Assembly: GCA_022866145.1 (NCBI GenBank)
Contig: JALHUE010000021.1
Location: forward strand, 1 to 32,483
Length of the DNA stretch: 32,483 nucleotides
Direction of reading: 5' to 3'
Source of the DNA: Anaerolineales bacterium
GTDB lineage: Bacteria > Chloroflexota > Anaerolineae > Anaerolineales > E44-bin32
In this document: in pieces, positions 24,741 through 32,054 of the stretch
Layout: each line of letters starts with the position of its first letter
How positions within the stretch are numbered: position 1 is the stretch's first letter
Notes under the pieces: model-generated
What the model was told of the DNA's origin: nothing
The model's input: the letters and a program-made list of their open reading frames with translations, nothing else
Database searches by the model: none
Program-made: the position numbers and the translations under genes

Positions 24741-24983
24741 ATGCCTTTTACCGTTTTGGTCCATCTGGGCGGAGAAGACCCGATTGTGGGCGAGCTCGAG
24801 GAGCTTCCCTCGGCCACCGACACGACCATCACCGTCAACAATCCCCGCCGCCGCGACGGCAAGGACCTGGCCTACGTGCAGGGCAACGTCGTCACGGTCC
24901 TGTGGCCGATGCACCGAGTCAACTTCATCGAAGTCATGCCCACGGCCGAGGAGGAGCGGCTGATCGGCGCCGTCCGCGAGTGA
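24741..24983 (+). CDS. Small unknown protein, 80 aa, in the signalling block
   Basis: ATG 24741 follows the FHA stop by 8 nt with GGGAG upstream. The sequence runs [20 protein letters not shown] and later [40 protein letters not shown], ending in an acidic tail. Several hydrophobic strands with a basic central turn (PRRRDGK) suggest a small beta-barrel or ferredoxin-like fold. No family was recognised and no membrane segment is visible. It ends one base before the response-regulator ATG. Position inside a tight gene run supports it as a real, co-regulated gene. Confidence 0.75.
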   Translation: MPFTVLVHLGGEDPIVGELEELPSATDTTITVNNPRRRDGKDLAYVQGNVVTVLWPMHRVNFIEVMPTAEEERLIGAVRE

Positions 24984-24984
24984 A

Positions 24985-25710
24985 ATGAGCGACAATCCCG
25001 GCCGCAAGCGGCGCATCCTGGTGGTAGACGATGAGCCCAGGATGATCCACTTCATCCGTCTCAACCTCGATCACGATGGCTTCGATGTCGCCGAAGGCTC
25101 CTCCGGAATGCAGGCCCTCTCCCAGCTCCGCGACCGGCTCCCCGACCTCGTTCTGCTTGATGTGATGATGCCCGACCTGGACGGCTTTGAGACCCTCCGT
25201 CTCATTCGCGAGATCTCGACCGTGCCGGTGATCATGCTGACCGCCAAGGGCGAGGAGGACGACCGGGTGCGCGGGCTTGAACTCGGGGCGGACGACTACA
25301 TCACCAAGCCCTTTAGTCCGCGGGAGTTGGTCAGCCGGGTCCGGGCCGTCCTGCGCCGCGTCGAGGCTCCCGGGGCTTCGGCCCACGAAGTGATCGAGGT
25401 CGACGACCGGCTGAGGTTCGACTTCGACCGCCGCGAGGTCTGGGTCGATGGCGAACTGGTCCGGCTGCGGCCCACCGAGTTCAAATTGCTGTACCATCTG
25501 GTCCAGAACGCGGGCTGGGTTGTGGCGCATGATCAACTCCTGGCAAAGGTCTGGGGGTACGAGTACCGCCAAGAAACCCATTATCTGCGGCTGTACATCA
25601 ACTACTTGCGCCAGAAGCTCGAAAGAGACCCCGCTCACCCACAGTACATCCTCACTGAACGCGGCGTCGGATACCGGTTCGTCGACTTCCGACGACAGAC
25701 CGCCCGCTGA
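24985..25710 (+). CDS. OmpR/PhoB-family response regulator without a neighbouring histidine kinase
   Basis: 241 aa. The receiver domain has [10 protein letters not shown], phospho-acceptor Asp59 in [21 protein letters not shown] and Lys108 in [11 protein letters not shown]. The C-terminal winged helix (about 140-235) has [40 protein letters not shown] and [11 protein letters not shown]. It should bind DNA as a dimer after phosphorylation. The ATG is 1 nt after the previous stop, so it is read with the Ser/Thr signalling genes. No histidine kinase follows; the partner may be elsewhere or the Ser/Thr kinase may act on it. Confidence 0.95.
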   Translation: MSDNPGRKRRILVVDDEPRMIHFIRLNLDHDGFDVAEGSSGMQALSQLRDRLPDLVLLDVMMPDLDGFETLRLIREISTVPVIMLTAKGEEDDRVRGLELGADDYITKPFSPRELVSRVRAVLRRVEAPGASAHEVIEVDDRLRFDFDRREVWVDGELVRLRPTEFKLLYHLVQNAGWVVAHDQLLAKVWGYEYRQETHYLRLYINYLRQKLERDPAHPQYILTERGVGYRFVDFRRQTAR

Positions 25711-25797
25711 CAGCCGTCCAACCCGTCGTTGACGTCCCTCCGACGCAGGCTGGGAATTCCCAGGTCAGGTGAAAGACGCAGGCTTGGGAGGCGAGCC

Positions 25798-26235
25798 ATG
25801 TCTGGACGGACGGGCCGGGATCCCTTCCGCCAGATGCTGTCCATCCGCAGCAAACTGGACCGCCGCCTGGAAGACTGGGAGCGCCCGTCGCGCCGCCAGG
25901 CGCGAGTCGCAGCACCACCGCTGAACTTGCTGCAGACCCCGGAAGACTTCATCGTGCGCGTGAAGCTGCCGAGGGTCAAGCCTGAGGACATCGAGAACTC
26001 CGTGACGGGAGATGCCCTCAATGCCCGGGGCGAGATCGAGTCGGAGCAGGAGAAGGACAACTGCCGCTCCCCTCTGCGCGAGCTGCGCCACGGCTCTTCC
26101 GCCCGGTCGGTTGCCTTGCCCGCACCCCCCGTGGGCGACAAGGCCCAGGCCCGCTTCCAGGACGGCGTGCGGACTCTGGCCCTGCCCAAGGCCGAGCGGG
26201 TCAGGCCCAAGATGATCCCCGTGAAGGCCGCGTAG
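25798..26235 (+). CDS. Divergent small heat-shock protein (Hsp20/alpha-crystallin)
   Basis: 145 aa from ATG 25798 with a GGAGG-like ribosome site. Matches to Hsp20 are partial: [60 protein letters not shown] and [20 protein letters not shown]. The family usually has DxLTIRGE, then YRRERxYGxFxRS, then LP(x)DGVLTLTLPK. Here several hydrophobic core positions are changed ([31 protein letters not shown]), as if under relaxed constraint, yet the frame is intact. Hsp20 proteins hold unfolding proteins for DnaK-DnaJ. It sits downstream of a J-domain gene and a regulator. Confidence 0.75.
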   Translation: MSGRTGRDPFRQMLSIRSKLDRRLEDWERPSRRQARVAAPPLNLLQTPEDFIVRVKLPRVKPEDIENSVTGDALNARGEIESEQEKDNCRSPLRELRHGSSARSVALPAPPVGDKAQARFQDGVRTLALPKAERVRPKMIPVKAA

Positions 26236-26396
26236 CTCGCACCCCCGCTTCGCCAACCTCAAGGTCCGGCAGCCTGGCGGGCCCGCGCCCCCCAGGCTGT
26301 ACACCCATTGCCAGGCGCATACGCCGGCCGTCCAGCCGGAAGGCTGGCAGCTCATCCGGCGAACAGGTAGAATTGCACCGGGGTGACAAGCCGACC

Positions 26397-27050
26397 ATGA
26401 GCCGACAGAGAATCCTGCTGGTGGATGACCATGAAGTTGTCCGAGTCGGGCTGCGCACCCTGCTGGAGCAGCATCCCAACTTCGAAGTCGTCGCCGAAGC
26501 CGCAACTGCCCACGAAGCCATTGACCGCACGCAGTCGCATGCTCCAGACGTGGTCGTGATGGACATCCGCTTAAAGGGCGGATCCGGCATCGAGGCCTGT
26601 CAGGAGATCACCACCCGATTCCCGGAGACCAAGGTCATCATGTTGACCTCCTACGCAGAGGATGAGATGCTCTTCTCGGCGATCCGGGCCGGAGCAGCAG
26701 GCTATGTGCTCAAGCAGATCGGCCGCGATGATCTGGTGCGGGCGATCGAAGCCGTCGGCCGGGGCGAGGCCCTGCTCGACCCAGCCGTCACTCAGCGCGT
26801 TTTCCAGGAAGTGCGCAAGGCCGCACGCGAGGAAGAAGCCTCCGCCTTCGCCGAGCTGACTCAGCAAGAAATGCACGTCCTGCAGCTGGTCTCCGAGGGG
26901 CGCACCAACCGGCAGATCGCCGAGATGCTCTACCTCGGCGAAGGCACGGTGCGCAACTACGTCAGCAGCATCCTGTCCAAGCTCAACGTGCGCAACCGGG
27001 CGGAAGCAGCCGCCTATGCGGTCGAACACAACCTGAAGGACTACCTCTAG
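26397..27050 (+). CDS. NarL/LuxR-family response regulator
   Basis: 217 aa from ATG 26397; a TTG at 26373 is less likely. The receiver domain has [13 protein letters not shown], phospho-acceptor Asp56 in [22 protein letters not shown] and Lys106 in YVLKQIG. The C-terminal helix-turn-helix (about 150-212) has [40 protein letters not shown] and [19 protein letters not shown] at 26368-26373 is a possible -10 box. No adjacent histidine kinase. It is similar to DevR/LiaR-type regulators; the signal is unknown. Confidence 0.93.
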   Translation: MSRQRILLVDDHEVVRVGLRTLLEQHPNFEVVAEAATAHEAIDRTQSHAPDVVVMDIRLKGGSGIEACQEITTRFPETKVIMLTSYAEDEMLFSAIRAGAAGYVLKQIGRDDLVRAIEAVGRGEALLDPAVTQRVFQEVRKAAREEEASAFAELTQQEMHVLQLVSEGRTNRQIAEMLYLGEGTVRNYVSSILSKLNVRNRAEAAAYAVEHNLKDYL

Positions 27051-27224
27051 ACCGGGCTGCGCCGGGGGGCTTGCTCCGGCCTCCAGCTTCCCCCAGCCGG
27101 GACGAATGGACCCGAGCGCCCAACATTGCCGGGAAACGTAGGCGACCCAGGCTCGCAGGCGGCGCTCGCCTTCGCCTGGGTCGAGGGTTGTCTGCCCGGA
27201 GCGATGGCCCGTGCCACCGCCTGG

Positions 27225-27785
27225 CTACAAGACGGGCTGTGGCCGCCCTTGGCTCGACCAGTCTTCGTGCTGCTGGCTGGCTTCGTAGACCAGGCCTGAG
27301 GTCCAATCCTGCACGGATTCCTCCAGCTTCATCAGCAGCACCAATCGGCGGGCGATCCGCGATACCCGGTCTCCGGCCTCGGTGCACAGCTCTTCCAGCA
27401 GAATGGCGTCCTCAGGCCGAATCCTGGCAGTAGCCCGCCGGGCCTCATCTCGCAAGCGCTGGCTGCAGATCATGCGAAACGCCTCTGGGCTGTCGGTCGA
27501 GAGCAGCTGCCCGGCATCCACCCCAAAACCTGAGAGGGCCTCGGCCAGGTCTTGCCGGATCGTCATCCCCTCCCGCATCAAGGACTTACGGGTGGTGCGA
27601 ACTTCCTCCAGGACCTCCCGCATCACGCCCAGCGAGGAGGAACCTGCCAGCACCAAGCCTTTCAGCAGGTCATAGAACAGCGCCGGATCGCCTTGATCGA
27701 GGCACTGCCCGATCAGCTGCTCCGCCTCCATGCGGACGTAGGCCCGCTCGGCAAAAGTCAGCAGTTCATCTAGCGGCCGGCTCAC
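27225..27785 (-). CDS. Unknown helical protein, 186 aa
   Basis: Its start overlaps the DUF971 stop as ATGA, so it is the last gene of the minus-strand run. The protein is almost wholly helical by composition: LDELLTFAERAYVRMEAEQL, ALFYDLLKGLVLAG, MREVLEEVRTTRKSLMREG, then RRATARIRPEDAILLEELCT and RIARRLVLLMKLEESVQDWT. No membrane segments or known motifs. The run of acidic-basic heptads suggests coiled-coil packing. I do not recognise a family. Confidence 0.65.
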   Translation of the reverse strand: MSRPLDELLTFAERAYVRMEAEQLIGQCLDQGDPALFYDLLKGLVLAGSSSLGVMREVLEEVRTTRKSLMREGMTIRQDLAEALSGFGVDAGQLLSTDSPEAFRMICSQRLRDEARRATARIRPEDAILLEELCTEAGDRVSRIARRLVLLMKLEESVQDWTSGLVYEASQQHEDWSSQGRPQPVL

Positions 27786-28129
27786 TCACTCTCCCTTCGC
27801 CCATGCTCACCGCACGGGCACAACCCGCGCAACAGATCCCAGGTGTAGATCCCATGGCTGTGGCCATCCTTCCACACCAGTTGCAATGCGTAGTTGCCAA
27901 CCATCTCCATCGAAGCCAGCTCCGCTGACCGCGTCTCCACCATCGGCAGTTCGAGCATGTCCGGCGAGCCCGGCTTCCCCATCCCAGCATGCCCACCGCG
28001 GCACTCGGCGCACGGGCAGGCGGCGCGCAGGCCACGCAGCGGGTAGCGGCTGGGGTGCCCGTCTTCCCAGTCGATCTCGAGCACCCCCTTGGACCGGGAA
28101 GCCCGGATCGCCTTCGGCTTGAGGGTCAT
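27782..28129 (-). CDS. DUF971 domain protein (GBBH-like N-terminal domain)
   Basis: 115 aa from ATG 28129, chosen for the GGAG 5 nt upstream; the open frame goes 16 codons further up to 28177 without a ribosome site. It has the family core: LEIDWEDGHPSRYPLRGLRA, with ACPCAECRGG, and VGNYALQLVWKDGHSHGIYT with WDLLRGLCPCG near the end. The CPCAEC and CPCG cysteines could bind metal. DUF971 is the zinc-ribbon-like N-terminal domain of gamma-butyrobetaine hydroxylases and occurs alone in many bacteria, sometimes near Fe-S cluster genes; function alone is unknown. Confidence 0.9.
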   Translation of the reverse strand: MTLKPKAIRASRSKGVLEIDWEDGHPSRYPLRGLRAACPCAECRGGHAGMGKPGSPDMLELPMVETRSAELASMEMVGNYALQLVWKDGHSHGIYTWDLLRGLCPCGEHGRRESE

Positions 28130-28177
28130 GCGTTCTCCAACTGCGAGGATGATAGCCTCGCTTCGCCGATTGGACAA

Positions 28178-28669
28178 TCAGCCCCCCGCAGGCTGCAGGT
28201 ACTCCGCCACCCCCCAGCCGTATTTGCTGTTGTCGTAGGGGTTGACGAGGTACCACCAGCTCTGCCCGTCGGCCTCGCTCGGTCCGTCGCGGATCTCGAA
28301 GACCTCGTTCTCGACCGCGATCAGGTTGGTTGCAGATTGCAGGCCAGGGGCTGCCCGCAGCCGGAGCCCGTCGGCGCCAGTGCCAATGACTTCGACCAGC
28401 ATCCCCTCGGCGACCGAGGCTCCGGAGGGGATGCCGCCAGGCTGAGCCGTCGGCGTCTGCGCCGCCGCCTGGGTTGGTGCCGGGGTTGGGGTTGCGGTGA
28501 CGGTGGGCAGGGGAATCACGGTCAGGGCAGGCGTTGTGGGCGCCACAGGGGCGGCCGAAATCCGCACGGCCAACAAGGCCGCTCCCCCGAAACCGCACCC
28601 GAGCAGGAGACCGACGAGAATCCAGCCTGCAAGAGCTCTTAGGGTGACCGAGGGCCGAACTGCAGACAT
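28178..28669 (-). CDS. Membrane-anchored SH3-domain (SH3b) protein
   Basis: 163 aa. One N-terminal membrane segment (LAGWILVGLLLGCGFGGAAL) is followed by a Thr/Pro-rich linker (TPALTVIPLPTVTATPTPAP...) and a C-terminal bacterial SH3 domain: VEVIGTGADGLRLRAAPGLQ, FEIRDGPSEADGQSWWYLVN and GWGVAEYLQPAGG. SH3b domains bind cell-wall material. The Cys after the membrane segment could also suggest a lipoprotein, but the surrounding GC-GFGG is not a good lipobox. The gene starts 7 nt after the antiporter stop. Confidence 0.85.
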   Translation of the reverse strand: MSAVRPSVTLRALAGWILVGLLLGCGFGGAALLAVRISAAPVAPTTPALTVIPLPTVTATPTPAPTQAAAQTPTAQPGGIPSGASVAEGMLVEVIGTGADGLRLRAAPGLQSATNLIAVENEVFEIRDGPSEADGQSWWYLVNPYDNSKYGWGVAEYLQPAGG

Positions 28670-28676
28670 GCCAGGG

Positions 28677-29762
28677 CTACGGGAGGAAGAAGAAGGCCAG
28701 AGCCAGGATGAGATACAGCGTCACCAGCACGGCGCCTTCAAGCCAGTTGGCCTCGCCGTCCAGCGCAACCAGGGTCGCAATGATCCCGGCTCCGACGAGA
28801 GCGATGAGCTCAAACGGATTGAACACCAAGGTCAGCGGGTTTCCTATCACCAGGCTGGCGAACACCAGGAACGGCACCACGAACAGGGCGATCTGCAGAC
28901 TCGATCCGACGGCGATCTCCATGCTCAGGCTCATCTGCTTCTTGAGCGCCACACTCACGGCGACCATGTGTTCGGCGGCATTCCCAATCAAAGGCACCAG
29001 GATCACACCCAGGAAGAACTCTGAGACCCCCCAGGCAGCCACCACCGCTTCGACCTGCGCTACGAGGATCTCGCTAAGCCACACGACTCCGGCGGTTGCC
29101 AGCCCCAACACCACCAAGGCCCCCCGCAGCGACCAACCGGGATCGTGCACCACGGCCTCAGCCGAACTCCGGGTGAGGGGATCAGTCTGGCCGTGGAACA
29201 CATTGACCAATCCCAGCAGGTAGATCACCAGCATCAGCCCGGCCACACCCAGGCTGAGGTATTCGACGGCCATCGCATCTTCAATCCCCTGGCTGCCCTG
29301 GACGAAGAGCGAGGGAACCGTCAGGGCTATCACGGCCAGCAGCAGCAGGATCGAGTCGCTGGCGGCCTTGCGGCGGTCGAAGCTCATGTCCCCGTTGCGG
29401 ATGCACCCGGCCAGCATGCTGATCCCGAGCACCAGCAGCAGGTTGCCCAGAATCGAACCGGTGATCGAGGCCTTGACCAGCTCGAGCAGTCCGGCCCGGA
29501 TGGCGGCAATGCAGATAATGAGCTCGGCGGCGTTCCCCAGCGTGGCGTTCAGCAGGCCGCCGATGCGGGGTCCGGTGTAGGCGGCCAGCGATTCTGTGCC
29601 CTCGCCAATCAGGCCCGCCATCGGGATCATGGCCAGCGCGGCCGCCGCCAGGATGGCGGTCGGCGATGCCGCCGCGCCGCTCAGGATGCCGGCGGCCGGG
29701 GCCAGGATCAGAAGCCAGTACAGCGGATTCCGAGCCAGACGCCGCAGGGTCGGGCGACTCAT
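28677..29762 (-). CDS. Ca2+/H+ antiporter (Cax family)
   Basis: 361 aa from ATG 29762, which overlaps the lipid-kinase stop as ATGA; a longer frame to 29870 runs through that gene and was not used. It has about eleven hydrophobic segments and the two inverted repeats of the CaCA family: LNATLGNAAELIICIAAIRA in repeat 1 and ILVPLIGNAAEHMVAVSVAL in repeat 2, each with the ion-binding Glu. GEGTESLAAYTGPRIGGLLN is also typical of Cax. It should exchange cytoplasmic Ca2+ for protons. Confidence 0.93.
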   Translation of the reverse strand: MSRPTLRRLARNPLYWLLILAPAAGILSGAAASPTAILAAAALAMIPMAGLIGEGTESLAAYTGPRIGGLLNATLGNAAELIICIAAIRAGLLELVKASITGSILGNLLLVLGISMLAGCIRNGDMSFDRRKAASDSILLLLAVIALTVPSLFVQGSQGIEDAMAVEYLSLGVAGLMLVIYLLGLVNVFHGQTDPLTRSSAEAVVHDPGWSLRGALVVLGLATAGVVWLSEILVAQVEAVVAAWGVSEFFLGVILVPLIGNAAEHMVAVSVALKKQMSLSMEIAVGSSLQIALFVVPFLVFASLVIGNPLTLVFNPFELIALVGAGIIATLVALDGEANWLEGAVLVTLYLILALAFFFLP

Positions 29763-30724
29763 CTGCCCCCGGCTCCTTGCGCCGACTCTGCAGAAAACAG
29801 GTCGGCCGCGCCGGTTGCGGGTACGAGCACCCGAAGACGCCGCTCGCGAACCTTGAAGCGCAAGGGCCAATCCAGGTGGACCGGCTCGCCATCCATTTGC
29901 AGAACGGGCGCCTCACTCGCCTCGAAGGTTGCCTCCCTAGCCTGGAAATGCACAATCCCCGGGGCGTCCAGATGCGTTCGGGTGAGCACATAGGACAGCC
30001 GCATCACAACGTCGAGCAACCTCCGCCCGCTGATCAACCAGAAATCCAGCAGTCCGTCATCGACCTTGGCATCTGGAGACAACTCGAGCACACCCCCAGC
30101 ATAGGTGCGGATGTTGCTGGCCACCGCGACCACGAAGCGATCCTGCCAGACTCGCTCACCGCTCGTGACCCGTATGTCGATCCCGGACCAGCCCAACGCC
30201 TCCCACACGCCAAGCGCGGCGTACCGCAGGATCCCGAAGGCTTTCTCAAAGCGGTCGCGAGGTTCGATCGAATCGACAAGCTTGGCGTCCAACCCAACCC
30301 CAGCCCAGAGCAGGAAGGCCCGATCGTTGCACTCACCAACGTCGACCAGACGGACGGTGCCCTTGGCCAGGAGCTCGGCCGCATTCTCCAAGGCGAACCA
30401 ATGCGTCCAGTCTAGCCGGCGCATGCCGAGTTCGGCTGCCCAAACGTTGGCAGTCCCGGCCGGCAGCACGCCGAGGATGGTAGCGGACCCGGCCAGAACG
30501 GCGGCCACGGTCCCGACCGAGCCGTCGCCGCCGGCCACGAAGACAGCCTCCAGCGAGGCTTCCACGGCCTCCTGGGCGATCACGTGCGGCGGCCGGCCGA
30601 CGGAGGACTTGACCACCGCCACATCCCACCCCGCCTCCGTCAGGACACGCACGGCTCGGTCGAGGAGCGGGCCTGCCGGAAAGCGACCCGCAGCGGGGTT
30701 ATAGATCAGCAGGGCGGATGACAT
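29759..30724 (-). CDS. Diacylglycerol/lipid kinase family protein
   Basis: 321 aa. The DAGK catalytic domain begins MSSALLIYNPAAGRFPAG, has the nucleotide loop VFVAGGDGSVGTVAAVL and LPAGTANVWAAELG (usually P-x-GTxND/NNFA). The C-terminal lobe has LLWAGVGLDAKLVDSIEPRD, TYAGGVLELSPDAKVDDGLL and VLQMDGEPVHL, matching YegS/DgkB-type kinases. It phosphorylates a membrane lipid such as diacylglycerol or a related sphingoid. The start at ATG 30724 has AAGG directly upstream; an ATG at 30760 is inside the promoter. It is first in a minus-strand run with its own promoter. Confidence 0.9.
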   Translation of the reverse strand: MSSALLIYNPAAGRFPAGPLLDRAVRVLTEAGWDVAVVKSSVGRPPHVIAQEAVEASLEAVFVAGGDGSVGTVAAVLAGSATILGVLPAGTANVWAAELGMRRLDWTHWFALENAAELLAKGTVRLVDVGECNDRAFLLWAGVGLDAKLVDSIEPRDRFEKAFGILRYAALGVWEALGWSGIDIRVTSGERVWQDRFVVAVASNIRTYAGGVLELSPDAKVDDGLLDFWLISGRRLLDVVMRLSYVLTRTHLDAPGIVHFQAREATFEASEAPVLQMDGEPVHLDWPLRFKVRERRLRVLVPATGAADLFSAESAQGAGGR

Positions 30725-30745
30725 CCTTGATGTGCCTCGATCCGG

Positions 30746-30751
30746 ATTATA
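30746..30751 (-). promoter_or_regulatory. -10 box for the lipid-kinase run
   Basis: TATAAT on the minus strand, 21 nt upstream of ATG 30724, with GCGC before it. No strong -35 box. It lies back-to-back with the kinase promoter at 30771-30798. Confidence 0.5.
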
Positions 30752-30770
30752 GCGCGCCATGCCAGCGAGG

Positions 30771-30798
30771 TTGCCAGGCGGGCGCGGCCCGGATACAA
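30771..30798 (+). promoter_or_regulatory. Promoter for the second Ser/Thr kinase
   Basis: TTGCCA (30771-30776), a 16-nt spacer and TACAAT (30793-30798). It lies about 110 nt upstream of the kinase ATG, leaving a long GC-rich leader. Confidence 0.6.
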
Positions 30799-30907
30799 TC
30801 GCCACCGTTGGACAGCCGGGCGTGCAGGACGGCCCCCGGCAGGTGCAGGCGCTCGACGCCCCAGAACCGGCCGGGCACAAGCCGATGGACGGCAGAGGCT
30901 CACAGAT

Positions 30908-31957
30908 ATGCAACCCTGGACTGCAGCCGGCGGCCTGATCGGCGGCCGCTACCGGGTAGTTGGCGCGGCTGGCAGCGGTGGCATGTCGCATGTCATGCGC
31001 GCCCGCGACCTGAACCTGCAGCGGGACGTGGCCATCAAGCTGCTGCGGGAAGACCTGCTCGAAGACAGCAGTTTCACTGAGGGCTTCCTGCAGGAAGCGC
31101 GCTCCGCCGCCAACCTCCTGCATCCCAATATCGTGACCGTCTATGACTTCGGTCACGACGGCGGGCGCTACTTCATGGTGATGGAGTATATCGACGGCGC
31201 CGACCTGAAGACGTTGGAGCGCAGACGAGGCGCCTTCCCGGTGGACCAGGCGGTGGCGATGATGGTCGAGATCTGCAGCGGCGTGGGCTATGCCCACCGC
31301 GCCGGGCTCGTCCACTGTGACCTGAAGCCGCAGAACATCTTGGTCACCACCGATGGCCACCCCAAGATCACCGATTTTGGCATCGCCCGCGCCTTGTCCA
31401 CCATCCGGCCGGATGAGACCAGCAGCGTGGTGTGGGGCAGCCCACAATACTTCGCCCCGGAGCAGGCGACTGGCGGACCGCCCTCCCCCTCCAGCGACGT
31501 GTACTCTCTGGGGATCATCCTGTACGAGATGCTCACCGGCCGACCACCGTTTGAAGCCGAGGACGCGGCCTCCTTGGCGCAGATGCATCTGCGGGCCGTG
31601 CCTCGGCCGCCCAGCCAGCTCAATCCAGCGATCCCCCCGGCCCTCGAACAAATCGTGCTCAAGGTGCTCTCCAAGGAGCCCTCGGGGCGGTATCGCACGG
31701 CCGATCAACTCGGGAGAGTGCTGACAACCTTCGCCGCCGCCGCACCGGAGGCGGCGCGGCCGCTGCGCCCAATCCCGCCCAGGCCGCGGCATGACCCAGA
31801 CGGTCCGACCACGCTTTACGACACCCAGCCGCCGACCGCCGCTCCTGTGGATTGGCTGGCAGTTGGCTTGGGGTTGGCGGCGCTGCTGGCCGTGGGGGGC
31901 CTGATCCCTTTGTGGCTGTGGGCCTGCTTGCTCTACCCCAACTGCCCCTTGCGCTGA
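30908..31957 (+). CDS. Membrane-anchored Ser/Thr protein kinase without a sensor domain
   Basis: 349 aa. Kinase domain residues of about 14-275: GAAGSGGMSHVMRA (glycine loop), Lys44 in DVAIKLL, Glu63, catalytic loop HCDLKPQNIL (His136-Cys137-Asp138, a non-RD kinase because Arg is Cys), ITDFGIARAL (Asp156) and WGSPQYFAPEQATGG. A Pro-rich linker of about 40 residues leads to one membrane segment near the end (DWLAVGLGLAALLAVGG through LWLWACLLYP), after which only a few residues remain. Bacterial PknB-type kinases normally have an outer PASTA or other sensor domain here; there is none. ATG 30908 has no strong ribosome site (GAGGCTCACAGAT upstream). Confidence 0.9.
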   Translation: MQPWTAAGGLIGGRYRVVGAAGSGGMSHVMRARDLNLQRDVAIKLLREDLLEDSSFTEGFLQEARSAANLLHPNIVTVYDFGHDGGRYFMVMEYIDGADLKTLERRRGAFPVDQAVAMMVEICSGVGYAHRAGLVHCDLKPQNILVTTDGHPKITDFGIARALSTIRPDETSSVVWGSPQYFAPEQATGGPPSPSSDVYSLGIILYEMLTGRPPFEAEDAASLAQMHLRAVPRPPSQLNPAIPPALEQIVLKVLSKEPSGRYRTADQLGRVLTTFAAAAPEAARPLRPIPPRPRHDPDGPTTLYDTQPPTAAPVDWLAVGLGLAALLAVGGLIPLWLWACLLYPNCPLR

Positions 31958-31971
31958 GATTAAGCCCGCAT

Positions 31972-31983
31972 GAGCCGCGGCTC
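31972..31983. repeat. 12-bp perfect palindrome upstream of ftsH
   Basis: GAGCCGCGGCTC reads the same on both strands and lies over the expected -35 position of the ftsH promoter (-10 at 31996-32001). It may be an operator or only the kinase-gene terminator stem, without a loop. Confidence 0.35.
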
Positions 31984-31995
31984 CATCCAGCGCGG

Positions 31996-32001
31996 TATAA
32001 T
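31996..32001 (+). promoter_or_regulatory. -10 box for ftsH
   Basis: TATAAT 53 nt upstream of the ftsH GTG. No good -35; a 12-bp palindrome occupies that place. Confidence 0.5.
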
Positions 32002-32054
32002 TTGTTCTGTCATATCGCTCGACCACAGGATCGGTCCATCCGTCGGAGGAATGC

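Noticed and set aside
29763-29870. Extended start of the Ca2+/H+ antiporter
   Set aside because: It would overlap the lipid-kinase gene by over 100 nt; ATG 29762 gives a tidy 4-nt overlap.
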